NCBI GenBank assembly: GCA_012064415.1
Contig: SSNU01000077.1
Coordinates: 386,849-450,848, forward strand
Direction of reading: 5' to 3'
From: Gyrodactylus bullatarudis
Taxonomy: Eukaryota; Platyhelminthes; Monogenea; Gyrodactylidea; Gyrodactylidae
DNA: 64,000 bases
Shown here: positions 27,001 to 35,600 of the stretch, piece by piece
Numbering within the stretch: position 1 is the stretch's first letter
How the letters are laid out: every line of letters starts with the position of its first letter
Translations under genes and position numbers: made by a program
Notes under the pieces: model-generated
What the model was told of the DNA's origin: nothing
The model's database searches: none
The model's input: the letters and a program-made list of their open reading frames with translations, nothing else

Positions 27001-27919
27001 TCAGGGTTATTTTCACGTGGTCATCTATTCGAAGTTTGGCTAGAAGCTCTGGTCCATCTGATGATACCTCGATAATTGAAGTTTGATCACAAATCAAGTA
27101 GAATATCTCATCTTTCTGGGGTGCAATTACACCTGAAAAATAATATTTTTTCATTTACTAAAATTTAAGATGAAATACTCCAAAATACTCACGCGAACAG
27201 TTGCCAGTCAGGGACGAATTCAAATCAATTCTAACAGGAACTGATTCAAAAATGTGGTCCTGGTCATGAATCAAAACATGGTCCTTTTTAAGGATCCATA
27301 TTGAATTGGCTTAAATCGAAAATTATTCAAAGTGATTTACTAAATTTTGCTAAGTTATGACCGGCCTTGGAATCTCTAGGTATGAGTGGTATCACTTCCC
27401 TGAACAGGAGACCCTCATGATCAAAAAAGTTTAGTTCTATTTCATAATGTTTTCGAGAATCCAGATCATTGACCATTAGCCTACGTTCATCTCCAGGAAA
27501 TTCTTCCTCGAATTTGAGAATTGAATCTTGATAATAAAAATACAAGATATAAAACTACTTAAAAGTATATGCCCTTAATATTGGAAAATGCTCAACTACT
27601 TAGAAAAAAGTAAATTTTATTACAATCTGTATCTGTTAAACTTCATTAAAAAGTCTATACACGATTTGCTGGGAATTTTGAGCTCAAGATCATATCGAGT
27701 TAATCTGACAATTTTTAATAAAAACTTACTTTGATAAATGGATACAAGGAGTGATTCATCCGAAGTTAGTAAAACACTTTTGCCAGATTTGATTACTGAC
27801 ATAGGTGCCAAGATTTCAAGCGAGCTATTAGAGATCCAATTGACCCTATTCACAACATTAAAAGAAATTATAGGACCAAGAAAATATGATAATGAAAATA
27901 ACAGGATGTTTAGTCTCAT
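1..27919 (-). CDS. ROS1/Sevenless-like receptor ectodomain, 3' part outside window
   Basis: This is a large secreted or cell-surface protein. The ATG at 27919 opens a hydrophobic signal peptide (MRLNILLFSLSYFLG). Exons, in transcript order: 27730-27919, 27341-27526, 27193-27309, 26847-27132, 24970-25454, 21448-21552, 20978-21136, 19997-20212, 18133-18255, 17384-17613, 14018-14358, 13396-13583, 12724-12986, 10989-11088, 10035-10195, 9450-9895, 8954-9129, 6072-6289, 5646-5983, 2231-2438, about 1197-1276, 1024-1138, and 1-60 continuing out of the window. Reading phase is continuous across nearly all junctions. The phase does not fit between 10989 and 10195, so a short exon may be missing there, and the ends of the 1197-1276 exon are unsure. 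YWTD-type blades (FDWTNKLIYFS, DWIDDKSVYWIE) alternate with fibronectin III-like segments, the architecture of the ROS1/Sevenless receptor tyrosine kinases. The kinase would lie left of position 1, so that assignment is inference; another FNIII/propeller protein is possible. Confidence 0.6.
347..693. repeat. Inverted repeat with hammerhead-like cores in both arms
   Basis: Arms 347-468 and 571-693 (about 122 bp) are reverse complements with only about three differences, around a 102-bp spacer. Each arm contains CTGAAGA...GAAA-like sequence followed by an AATAAA-GC-TTTATT hairpin and a TTC|ACC junction whose ACCAA pairs with the upstream TTGGT. The left-arm core (minus strand, 434-416) is intact. 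The right-arm core (606-624) has C replaced by A. Confidence 0.7.
416..434 (-). ncRNA. Candidate minimal (dimer-type) hammerhead core
   Basis: Minus-strand CTGAAGA at 434-428 and GAAA at 419-416, with short perfectly paired stem III (AATAAA / TTTATT, two-base loop), a UUC cleavage triplet ending at 402, and stem I of five pairs. Stem II is weak (only G10.1-C11.1), and a competing GTCGGT / ACCGAC helix is possible. It resembles ribozymes that act as dimers; activity is unproven. Confidence 0.35.
1659..2147. repeat. Inverted repeat, 128-bp arms
   Basis: Arms 1659-1788 and 2020-2147 are about 94% identical in opposite orientation around a 231-bp AT-rich spacer, all in a receptor intron. The outer ends read aactcatggaaaattttccg. 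No coding potential. Confidence 0.65.
3163..3517. repeat. Dispersed repeat A, copy 1
   Basis: Shares long blocks in the same order and orientation with 11258-11642, such as ggaaattgataaatcttgat and agtaattattttctttgtct. Intronic, non-coding. Confidence 0.6.
7815..8195. repeat. Palindromic family P, divergent copy
   Basis: Related to the element at 20443-20958. Shared features are the end sequence cccacttttacgatttgaag, two divergent copies of gtgagagtgatcaaaattta / ttttgatcaatctctctctt, and internal ttttcaagtagtgaaagtgatc. It lies in an intron of the receptor gene. Confidence 0.5.
11258..11642. repeat. Dispersed repeat A, copy 2
   Basis: Second copy of the repeat at 3163-3517, with an insertion near 11300-11330. 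It begins with tttttttgaaaaaaaacttc and ends near gagaatagctgta. Confidence 0.6.
11880..11990. repeat. Diverged relative of the 347-693 hammerhead-like repeat
   Basis: Minus-strand CTGACGA (11923-11917) and GAAA (11908-11905) in the same context as in the 347-468 arm (aataaagct palindrome, caccggctagata versus caccgacttagata). Stem I and III pairing is mostly lost. Confidence 0.5.
13638..13859. repeat. Palindromic family P, short copy
   Basis: Inverted arms at 13638-13692 and 13811-13859 share gaagaatatggtcatttttt and the gatttggcgccaaa motif with the 20443-20958 element. Intronic. Confidence 0.5.
16085..16345. repeat. Dispersed repeat B, copy 1
   Basis: Direct copy of sequence at 50823-51085. 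Shared blocks include tacaaaatcattgtttctat and cgaattctcctgaaga. Non-coding, in a receptor intron. Confidence 0.6.
16971..17186. mobile_element. TTAA-flanked MITE (piggyBac-like), copy 1
   Basis: A 216-bp element with perfect terminal inverted repeats CCCTTTCGGTGCCGA / TCGGCACCGAAAGGG, flanked by TTAA at 16967-16970 and 17187-17190. TTAA duplication and CCC... termini are piggyBac hallmarks. No coding capacity. It sits in a receptor intron. Confidence 0.8.
18703..19406. repeat. Inverted repeat with 66-bp arms, 572-bp spacer
   Basis: Arm 18703-18768 (with ttacaaaaagtattagg at its inner end) is repeated inverted at 19341-19406 with one or two mismatches. The spacer has no supported gene. Receptor intron. 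Confidence 0.6.
19997..21552 (-). other. Fibronectin III pair of the receptor
   Basis: Three exons (21448-21552, 20978-21136, 19997-20212), all bounded by phase-1 introns, encode about 160 residues in two FNIII-like units. Visible features are the early Trp in CHLNWSVNQVNL, the central strand LNNHKLELKLGIYDFFIKYY, and in the second unit the classic late motif NLDKLEPLTYYKISIYFHLN. Symmetric phase-1 exon borders are typical of shuffled FNIII modules. Confidence 0.55.
20443..20958. mobile_element. Palindromic element, family P (longest copy)
   Basis: About 516 bp with ~105-bp inverted ends (left ggaatcctactcatgttg, right caatatgagtaagattcc), containing the nested palindromic motif aaaaatttttatgaaaaatat. 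Relatives occur at 7815-8195, 13638-13859, 14590-14830 and 44095-44190. Probably a foldback or MITE-type element; non-coding. It ends just before the receptor exon at 20978. Confidence 0.6.
22028..23705 (+). mobile_element. Pogo/Tigger-like DNA transposon with 388-bp TIRs
   Basis: A 1678-bp element flanked by TA (22026-22027 and 23706-23707). Terminal inverted repeats 22028-22415 and 23318-23705 are 388 bp each and appear identical by eye, beginning CAGTACGACCTGAG. TA duplication and a CAG terminus fit the Tc1/mariner-pogo superfamily. The 902-bp interior carries a broken DDE transposase. It lies in the receptor intron between 21552 and 24970. Confidence 0.85.
22517..23320 (+). pseudogene. 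Broken pogo/Tigger DDE transposase
   Basis: Three frame segments match the DDE_1 domain of Tigger/pogo transposases. Near 22740-22790 lies FYNVD-like sequence at the first-Asp site. Near 22819-22890 a different frame gives KKSKNRLTVVACC. At 22955-23220 the block PRCFHRDIPEHYRGSKNAW leads to LLLADNVAFHK (second Asp) and SVCQPLDQGII (third Asp). Frameshifts, stops and loss of the N-terminal CENP-B-type DNA-binding domain make it non-functional. Confidence 0.75.
24970..27309 (-). other. First beta-propeller region of the receptor
   Basis: Exons 27193-27309, 26847-27132 and 24970-25454 encode YWTD-like blades. The visible pattern is a repeated strand pair: DEIFYLICDQTSIIEVSSDG, then FDWTNKLIYFSLGNRLIVYD, then CLVFFTDENLSELIIFKN. 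This follows an N-terminal FNIII-like segment encoded by 27341-27526. A 24-nt GT...AG-flanked candidate micro-exon at about 26260-26283 would keep the frame between the second and third of these exons, but nothing else supports it. Confidence 0.55.
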
Positions 27920-28250
27920 GACAATTGTGTTGAAATAATTTGGTGAGTAAATTCATGTTTTATACAAATTCTACCGGAAGTGAATGAGTGAACTTTTTTT
28001 TGAAATCTTGACTTAATTGCTCTTGAATGGAAAAAATGGTAAATCAATTTTATTATGTACTTTAAAATTTTCTATTCCTCTCTTATCTAGCCTTTCAGAA
28101 CTCAAAGATAAGAGATTATATTTATATCTATTAGATAATATTTAATAATTTTTTCAAAATACACATTTCCGAAGTTGAGGCTTTAGAAAAACACTTATTT
28201 AATGAAATGCTTAATAGTTATATTAAAATAAATTTTAAGTGGAAATTCAA
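27920..28250. promoter_or_regulatory. Divergent promoter region, receptor / SSADH
   Basis: These 331 bp separate the minus-strand receptor ATG (27919) from the plus-strand SSADH ATG (28251). The stretch is AT-rich, with no convincing exon on either strand. It must hold the 5' UTRs and promoters of both genes. No canonical motif is clear enough to mark. Confidence 0.5.
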
Positions 28251-29946
28251 ATGAAAATTTTCAGGGCATACAGTTCAATAAGCCACATCAAGCAAATCCC
28301 CAAAGAGTCATGCACTGTTTTAAACGGAAACCTTATTAAAAAGGATGAAGAAAGATCTTTCAAAGGTAATATTAATTATAAACTGAAGTTTTGTCTCCAA
28401 TCGATGGAAAATTGATAAAGCATGTCCCGATATTAACCAAAACTGAGGTATTACAAGCTGTTGAAAAATGTGATTCAGCACAAATTAAATGGTCGAATGA
28501 AAGTGCTACAACACGCTCTAAAGTTATTCGGAAAATATCTGAACTTTTAACTTGTCAGAAAGAGGATTTCGCACAGATAATTCATATTGAAAATGTAATT
28601 TATTATTGCCTTTCTTAGTTTTAACAGGGTAAAAATATTTCAGATGCTCTAGGAGAATTAAATTCTGCGATTTCTGGTCTTGAGTGGTACTCTGAAGAAG
28701 CAAAAAGATCATACGGTCATAACATTACACCTGTAAATCTGGTAGACAATTTTATGGTTACGCAGCATAAAGCAATTGGAACAGTTGCAATGATTACCCC
28801 AGTAATTTCGATTAATATTTTATTAATTAAAGTGGAACTTTCCCTTGTCCATGATTACTCGAAAGGCTGGTGCAGCTCTTGCAGCAGGTTGTGGAGTCTT
28901 GATTAAGCCTTCTTTTCTCACACCACTCTCTGCTATCGCTTGGGCGAATATTTGTGTTGAAGCAAATCTCCCACCTGAACTTATATCTATTGTTACCTGC
29001 TCAAAAAAGGAAGATTCAATTATCGGAGATATTTTTACACAGCATCCCAAAATTAAAATGATCGGTTTCACAGGTTCCTCAGGTGTGGGAAAGGTAAATC
29101 TCAGTTTATAATAATAATACTAGATGCTCTATGAAAAGAGTGGATCTCGTTGTAAGCATGTTAATCTAGAGCTCGGAGGAAATGCTCCTTTTATTATTTT
29201 CGAAAGTAGCAATCTTGATGATGCTCTCAAAGGTCTTTTGGCCTCCAAATTCAGATGTTCTGGTCAGGTAACTAAAAGATTAAATTACTATAGACTTGCA
29301 TAAGTCCCAATCGCCTATTTGTTCACACCAGCATTAAGGAAAGGTTCATTCAAATGCTTGCTGGTGAAGTAAGCAAGATGAAAATATCTCCTGGTAGCAA
29401 TGAGGGGCTTGCACCGCTAATTTCTCCACAGGCTGTTGAACGTGTTGAAAAAATGGTCAATGATAGTGTTCAAATGGGTGCAAAGCCGATTATTGAAAAC
29501 TCTGACATTAACCTAGGAGATTACACAGGCTTCTTTTATCCGGCCAACATTCTCACTAATTGTACTGAAAATATGCCTATTGTAAAAGAGGAAATATTTG
29601 GTCCAATCATTCCAGTTTTAGAGTAAAAATATTCATATTGAATTCATTGTAACAATGTAAAAATAATATTAATTTTTTTAGATTTACTAATGAAAAGGAA
29701 GTCATTGAAAAGGCCAACAATACAGAGGCTGGTTTGGCCGGGTACTTTTACTCAAAGAATATCCAACAAATCTTTAGAGTTGCTCGCCAGCTAGAGGTAG
29801 GAATGATCGGTGTCAATACTGGCTTCATAAGTACTGCTGAAGCTCCATTTGGCGGTGTTAAACATTCCGGAATAGGTCGAGAGGGTGGACCAGACTGTCT
29901 CAAAGAATTTATGACCACCAAGTATATTTCTTTATGTTCACAATAA
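28251..29946 (+). CDS. ALDH5A1: Succinate-semialdehyde dehydrogenase (ALDH5-type)
   Basis: NAD(P)-dependent aldehyde dehydrogenase that oxidises succinate semialdehyde to succinate at the end of the GABA shunt, normally in mitochondria. Exons: 28251-28365, 28389-28594, 28628-28801, 28833-29093, 29124-29267, 29294-29622 and 29682-29946, giving 497 residues, the normal family length. All phases join. Family signatures are MITPWNFP (split by an intron after the Pro), GFTGSSGVGK in the cofactor fold, the general-base Glu in LELGGNAPF, the catalytic Cys in SGQTC (split by a 26-nt intron), EEIFGPIIPV, and the C-terminal GGVKHSGIGREGG. The N-terminus (MKIFRAYSSISHIKQIP) is basic and lacks acidic residues, consistent with a mitochondrial presequence. 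Introns are 23, 33, 31, 30, 26 and 59 nt. Substrate class is inferred from overall similarity; another ALDH subfamily is less likely. Confidence 0.88.
28366..28388 (+). other. 23-nt spliceosomal intron in SSADH
   Basis: It runs from GTAATA to CTGAAG. Reading through it shifts frame and soon meets a stop, whereas removing it gives the contiguous family-like sequence SFKVLSPIDGKLI. It is the shortest intron I could support in the window. Confidence 0.8.
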
Positions 29947-29947
29947 A
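29942..29947 (+). terminator. Poly(A) signal overlapping the SSADH stop codon
   Basis: AATAAA begins two bases before the TAA stop (29944-29946), so the stop codon lies inside the polyadenylation hexamer and the 3' UTR must be very short. Confidence 0.5.
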
Positions 29948-30689
29948 TTATACCAATTTAAATTGCACAAGTGCCTTTGTTAATACAGAAGCCTAGATAA
30001 TAGTTTAGAACTCAGTACTACTCAGTGAGTAGTTATGAATATCTGTTAAATTTTATTGCAATCATAATTAGGAAACTGAAACTGAGATATTCGAGAAGAA
30101 AATGAGTTGCAAATTCTTTAGAGTATTTAAAATACAATCGATATAAAAAGTACAAATCATACTTGATTTTGATTTCGAAAATAAATTGAAACTTTCTTTT
30201 AAAAATACTATTAAAAATGTATGAAGATTTAGTGGTAGATTCAGCCAAATAGAAAAAATTCAATTTGAAATTAATTCTTTTTTTTTCGAGATAAAATCCA
30301 CAATAAAATCATTGATAAGCATCAATAATAAGCATAGTATTTTTTAGAATAGAAATGTTTATAGTTATTATTATAATAAAATTTATAAATTATGTATTCA
30401 AGTATTCAATTACTGAATTTCAAAAGCCCAAACAAAGGTTATACGAATTCTCTGTAATTTTTTCAACAAAACACATAAAAACTATTTCCCTTGCTTAACT
30501 ATCCCAATAGAAAATAGTTTCTGAAAAGGTCTTCATCATCAGAAAGCACATGGATTTGCTATATGAATACTTACAAAGGTTAACTAGAAATATTTCGTTC
30601 TAGATACTTAGGTAATATATCCCACAGGAACCTCTTATTTGGTAATGAATTAGCCCATGTCGCTGAATATTACAGGTTATAAGTAATTA

Positions 30690-30890
30690 TTAATTACTAA
30701 TGGATCCACCGAGACTGGTACGAAAGAAGCATTTAGAAATAATCAAATTATGCATATATGATAGAGATATATGCGCGTTTCGTCCTCTTTTGGACTCGTC
30801 AGTATGCCACAACCTGGGATTTGAACCTAGGACCTATCGCATTGGAATTATAATCATTGTAAGAGCTTGCCAAAAAAGCTCGACCAAACT
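30690..30890 (-). mobile_element. tRNA-derived SINE carrying a hammerhead ribozyme core
   Basis: On the minus strand the element starts near 30890 with a tRNA-like head. A perfect RNA polymerase III B-box (GGTTCAAATCC) lies at 30827-30817, and an A-box-like TGGTCGAG lies about 60 nt before it. The hammerhead core follows at 30802-30778. This head-plus-ribozyme layout matches the Sm-alpha SINE family described in schistosomes. The outer ends are not defined and no target-site duplication was recognised. Confidence 0.6.
30752..30814 (-). ncRNA. Hammerhead ribozyme core (probably decayed stems I/III)
   Basis: Read on the minus strand: the conserved CTGACGA (30802-30796), a stem II of GTCC / GGAC with a six-base loop, then GAAA (30781-30778). 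An AT-rich hairpin of 8 perfect pairs (GCATATAT / ATATATGC) follows at 30774-30752 in the stem III position. Core and stem II are intact and nearly identical to the schistosome consensus. I could not find a clean GUH cleavage triplet with a matching stem I strand, so this copy is likely inactive. Confidence 0.55.
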
Positions 30891-31897
30891 GATATTCATT
30901 TAAAAATTGAAGTCTATGGTTAGTTAGTATCTAATAGGTGCTCAATTTTTATATCGGATGATAGAATGCATTTTAGAAAAGAGAAAGATCCAAAATATTT
31001 TAGTTGGGTGGCAGATCTGCGACAGGAGAAATAAATTTTTGAAGAGAGACGTTGTATTAAAAAAATCAATCAATTCTCAAACCAAATAGCAAGTCTAATT
31101 TCATTCATTGTTGATGTGCACTGCGCATTAAAAAAAGAGAAACAAACTTTATTCGAGAGCAGAGTATTGAAAAAACAACATTCTTGCTAATTGTGCATAC
31201 TTGAAAAGAATAATGAAGTGGGAACAACTCTGGGACTTGATGTCATGGTCGGAATTCAAAGCTGAAATGCGATTCATGTGTGATGCAATCAATCGATTCA
31301 AATGGATTGTGTACAAATAAATATTTTCCAAAATTTGCTATTCCTTCAGCTTTAGCTTAACTTAAAAATCAAGATCCAAAGTTCTTGTTGCAAATGCTCA
31401 AATAAAAAAAATAAGTCACCTAATAAGTTACAACCAAAAGTTCAAGGGGAATACCAAGTCTTTATAAATCTGAAAAGTAAGTGATCATTAGAAAAAAATA
31501 TTTTTATGGTCAAGTCATCACGGTAAAATCTTCCCCTTGACTCAAGGGCCTTGAGGCATTACTGATACAAGAAAAATAATTGAGAATCAAGTCTTTTACG
31601 ATGCTCAAAAAATGACATTCATTCAGAGAGGTGTGAAGTCGGTTCAGTGGACTAAGCTGTCAATGCTAACGAAACCAATTCGATTTTTAGTTACGTCTGT
31701 ACTTAAGACAATAACAGTTATCACTTGTTACCGGATAAATGAATTCCTCTCAGAGTTCTAAGGAACCTAAGTTCTTTTTCTTCAATTTATCCACACAGCT
31801 GAATAAGGAATAAAGATGTAAATTGAGGACTCTGTTCACAATTGAGATTTATTTCTTATAATAATAGGCATCTGGTAGACGTAACTGAGACCTGTTC

Positions 31898-32448
31898 TAA
31901 ACCTAATTGACATGAAGATGAGAATTTACTCTTTTCACAAAAAACTTTTTGATAATTCAAAGCTGTAAAATGATGATATTTTGGATCATCATTAGACGAA
32001 GAATGCGAATTTAGCCATAGAGATAGCGAAGAAATTACTGTTTCCGAGAAAAAGTTAAACTTCGAGATTTTGGATAATTTGTCTTCGTGGTAATCGAAAA
32101 ATTCAAATTGTACGATTTCCCACAGTAATGACGAATTTCAGTGAACTTCTACAGGTGAATTCGAATTCTTCGTTCAATGTTGATCCCAAATATCATCACT
32201 TAACTGCTTTGAATTATCAAAATCGATAAAAATTTTAGACTAAAAAGTTGAAAAAGTGGAAATTTAGTTTATTTTCGAAACTCAAGAAACCGCCTAATTT
32301 TGGTCAGATTGAATTTTTTCGAATATCCAGAACTTATTAGCTCATTTCATGAAGAATTCAAAAAATTATTTTTTTCTGTGAATCCAGAGAAAAATATTGA
32401 GTTTTTTGCGAAAAGAGAAAATTCTCATCTTCATGTCAATTAGGTTTA
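31898..32448. mobile_element. Non-autonomous element with 48-bp inverted repeats
   Basis: The left arm 31898-31945 (starting TAAACCTAATTGACATGAAG) is repeated inverted at 32401-32448 with few mismatches. The 455-bp interior has no coding potential. A TA at each end could be part of a Tc1/mariner-type target duplication. Partial copies of the arm motif (attctcatcttcatgtcaa) occur near 7740-7775 and 58938-58965. Confidence 0.55.
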
Positions 32449-32619
32449 TTTATCAAGACTTTAGAGAATGTTTCAATTAGATTCTGCTTCAGAATTTCTG
32501 AAGGAACCAAATTTTTCTCTACTGAATGCTGATCTGGTAATTTTAAAACCTCATTCGAAATCTATGGACAAGATTTCTCGCGCTCAGAAAGAAAACTATT
32601 TGAGATAAACATGGTAATT

Positions 32620-32625
32620 TTTATT
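32620..32625 (-). terminator. Poly(A) signal of PBDC1
   Basis: AATAAA on the minus strand, 36 nt beyond the PBDC1 stop codon. Confidence 0.5.
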
Positions 32626-32661
32626 TGAATTCTTTACAATTTCTTTTGTTTTTCGTTCCAG

Positions 32662-35600
32662 TCAGACAAAGTTTTTCTTATCATTGAGATTTTGATCATT
32701 CCTTGCTATTTCAATAGCGAGGAATTGAATCCTTGGAACAATGCACGTATTCTTCTCGTCATAGCCCTTGCGACAATCCAAACGAAGGAGGGTGGCCATG
32801 TTGAAATCGTTGACACGACCCTCGTAGGCATTGCAGAATTCTCGCCATTTCTATTGAATTTAACATATGGTTATCTTATCGTTTTTATATGTACAAACAT
32901 AAATGTTATTTGCAAGCAACATGACCAAGTCCAATTCTCAAATCAAGTGTAAGAAAAAAATCTTGCATCCAAGAAAGGAGTCTTTGTGAAATTTAATAGA
33001 TCGTAAGCCACTTCTATCGATCGAGTTTTAAAGAACTGAAAGGAGTATGTACTCTTAAGGCAATTTTAGGGATAAAAATTTCAACCAAGTGTATCGTTGA
33101 TATAAAATTACCTCTTTTTGTTCCTTGGATTTAATTTCATCCTCATTGACTATGTCAATCTTGAGATTTGGGAACTTTTCATTGAAATCATTGAGAATTT
33201 CCTCGTCAATTTGTGTTAAATGGAGCTTCCTCGAGTCTGGAATGGCTTTCAAAAGATTCAAGTGTATCTCTGCGTGATCGTAAGCTTTAATTGCCCATCC
33301 CAATTCGATACTGCTCTGTAATAAGAGAAATGTGAAAATTATAAAATCATTAAAAGTGAGCAGTGCCTTCTCAAACTCTCAAGTAAGTAGTTTACAAATA
33401 GTTTTTCAATTATGTAAAAATTTTATTTAACTAGGTCAAGGCAAAAATTAGATTAGAAAAATTTGTTTCTAAAGAGTCTCTTTAACCATCCATCTTTGGT
33501 CATTTTTCATCTCAGAAGTAATGGAATCCTTGGGTCCTAGTGTACAGACTGACATATCCTCAATGGTCTTGAGATAATTGGCAGCTTCGTAAACATCATC
33601 GAGAGTGACATTGAAGAGTATCTGACGGCGTCTATCCAAGAGGTCATCAGTGACACGAGAGAAAAAGTATCGATTGCCCATGGATTTTTTATCAACTGGC
33701 TGGTCATAACCATTGAAAATAGAAAGTTTTGCTTCTAGCAAGTCTTGATCGTTGAAATCTTGCCTGGTTGCCCAGGTGATGGATTGATTGAATGCTTCTA
33801 GAGTTGCCATAAAGTTTGGATCGCGATAAGAATAAAATGTTAAGGAACCAGACCTCAAGACACAGCCACCCCCGTAGGCACCACCTTTCTCTCTTATCTC
33901 TGAGTGAAGAAATTTACTAGAGATTAGCCTAGCCAGCACTGCAAGTTTGGGATAGAATTCATGAAATTGACAAACAGTCTTGATGGCTTTGCTAACATAG
34001 TGAACTTGATACGGCATTGCATAGTAAAAGTTTAGAGGAGAAGAGGCTTGTGATTGAACTTTATTAATACTGGAGGAATCTTTTGATGTGAGAGATGTCA
34101 TGAGTTTAGTTAAATGCTGTCTAGACTCATCAATAGATTTCTTAGCCCCGGTTAGACTTATACGAGCATTGTTCTTGAAAAAAACCAATTTGTGGATTTC
34201 CCTAAGCTTCTCAATGGTCTCAGACATGCTTCCGGGTCCTTTTTTAATCAGGGAGATAACTGTCTCTCCGTGAGAGATACCAGAAAGCGAATCAGAGAGT
34301 GAGGCTGTCCTATTCATGGAAGCATACGCTTTGTCCATAGCCACAGAATGACCTGAATGCGCCAATGAGTTGGACGACCATGCTGACTGAGCATACATGC
34401 TGATAAGTTGAGATATTCTCGTGGTTTCATTCCATTTGAGATCTTGACTAAGGATGATTTCTAAGAGATTCATGAAATTGGCAATATTTCTCTCTAAGCA
34501 GGCTGAGGAAATGTAAAGGTAGAGATTGGGGTCTTCCAAGTTGTCCAAGCCATTGGCAAGGATGGTTGGGAAAATTCCAGATTTGTTGCCGATACCAGAA
34601 GTGAATAGTTCCTCTTTCATGGCAAAGTCAAGATGCGAAATTGACTGCATCCCGATTTTTGTTAGAATCTCTGAGAATAATGACAAATAGGGAATAAGAT
34701 GTTCTGGAAGATGGTTCAAATCGAAGAGAATCTTTGTATAGACAATACCGTTTGTATCATGCTCATTCATTTGATACTCGAAATCATTTTCACGAGTTAA
34801 ATGAAATAATTCTTTACTAGTAGTCTTTGGGATGTCAGCTATGGTAAGACAGGGTAGGATACTGACATCCTCCTTGGTACTTTGATTCTTGGAGAGTTTT
34901 TCACACTTTTCAATGATAACCTTTTTATCCTCCTCCTGGAGATTTTTGATGAGTTTTTCTAGTTGATTTTTTTCACTTTCCATCTGCTTAACGGCGTAAT
35001 TGGGATCAGCTTTCATTATTGTCACGAGTTTATGTTGATTGTTGATGAAATAGTCTTTGATCATTTGAGAAAATAAGGATGGATTTTCGGAGTACTCCTG
35101 GCGTAACTGATCAAGGAATTTTTGAATTGAAACAACATCTTTTAGGTCTTGTTTATGTACTATTGAGGAAGAGCAAGCCAACAAAGTCCTGAGGCCAAAC
35201 TTTACAGAATCAGTTTTAATTGCCATCTCATAGGCATGAAGTAGTGCTTCTACACGCTCGGATGGAAAATTTTCCTGACTGAATCTGCTTAGGACATGAT
35301 TAATTTTATCTTTAATTAGTTCCAGGTCGGCTTCTCGTACACCTTCAATACCAATGTGAAAAGAAGTGGTTCTAGATGAGTTATCAAATCCTTTTATGGA
35401 CCAGTTCAAACCAAGCTGATTTTCCGATATCAATTCTCGGTATAATGGCGCGTTTTCCCCATCAGTCAACAGACCTGATAAAATATTCATTTTGAGGGAT
35501 AGGTAAACATCTTCAGAACTGGCTATTTTATAACTGACGGAAATGGAACAATCTCGATCCTTGAAAGGGGTATTAGAGTCTGGAGAACAATAAAAGGTAA

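Larger units (their letters stand above)
29948..32661. other. Intergenic region between SSADH and PBDC1 3' ends
   Basis: About 2.7 kb between two convergent genes. It holds a SINE with a hammerhead core (30690-30890), a possible second tRNA-like fragment near 31635, and an inverted-repeat element (31898-32448). I see no supported coding region in the remainder. Confidence 0.6.

Noticed and set aside
31630..31700. tRNA-like GGTTCAGTGG stretch
   Set aside because: A-box resemblance only. The B-box position reads ATTCGATTTTT and no cloverleaf forms, so I do not call a tRNA; at most a SINE fragment.
32692..32952. 86-codon plus-strand frame
   Set aside because: It is the antisense shadow of PBDC1 exon 3, whose minus-strand translation matches the family.
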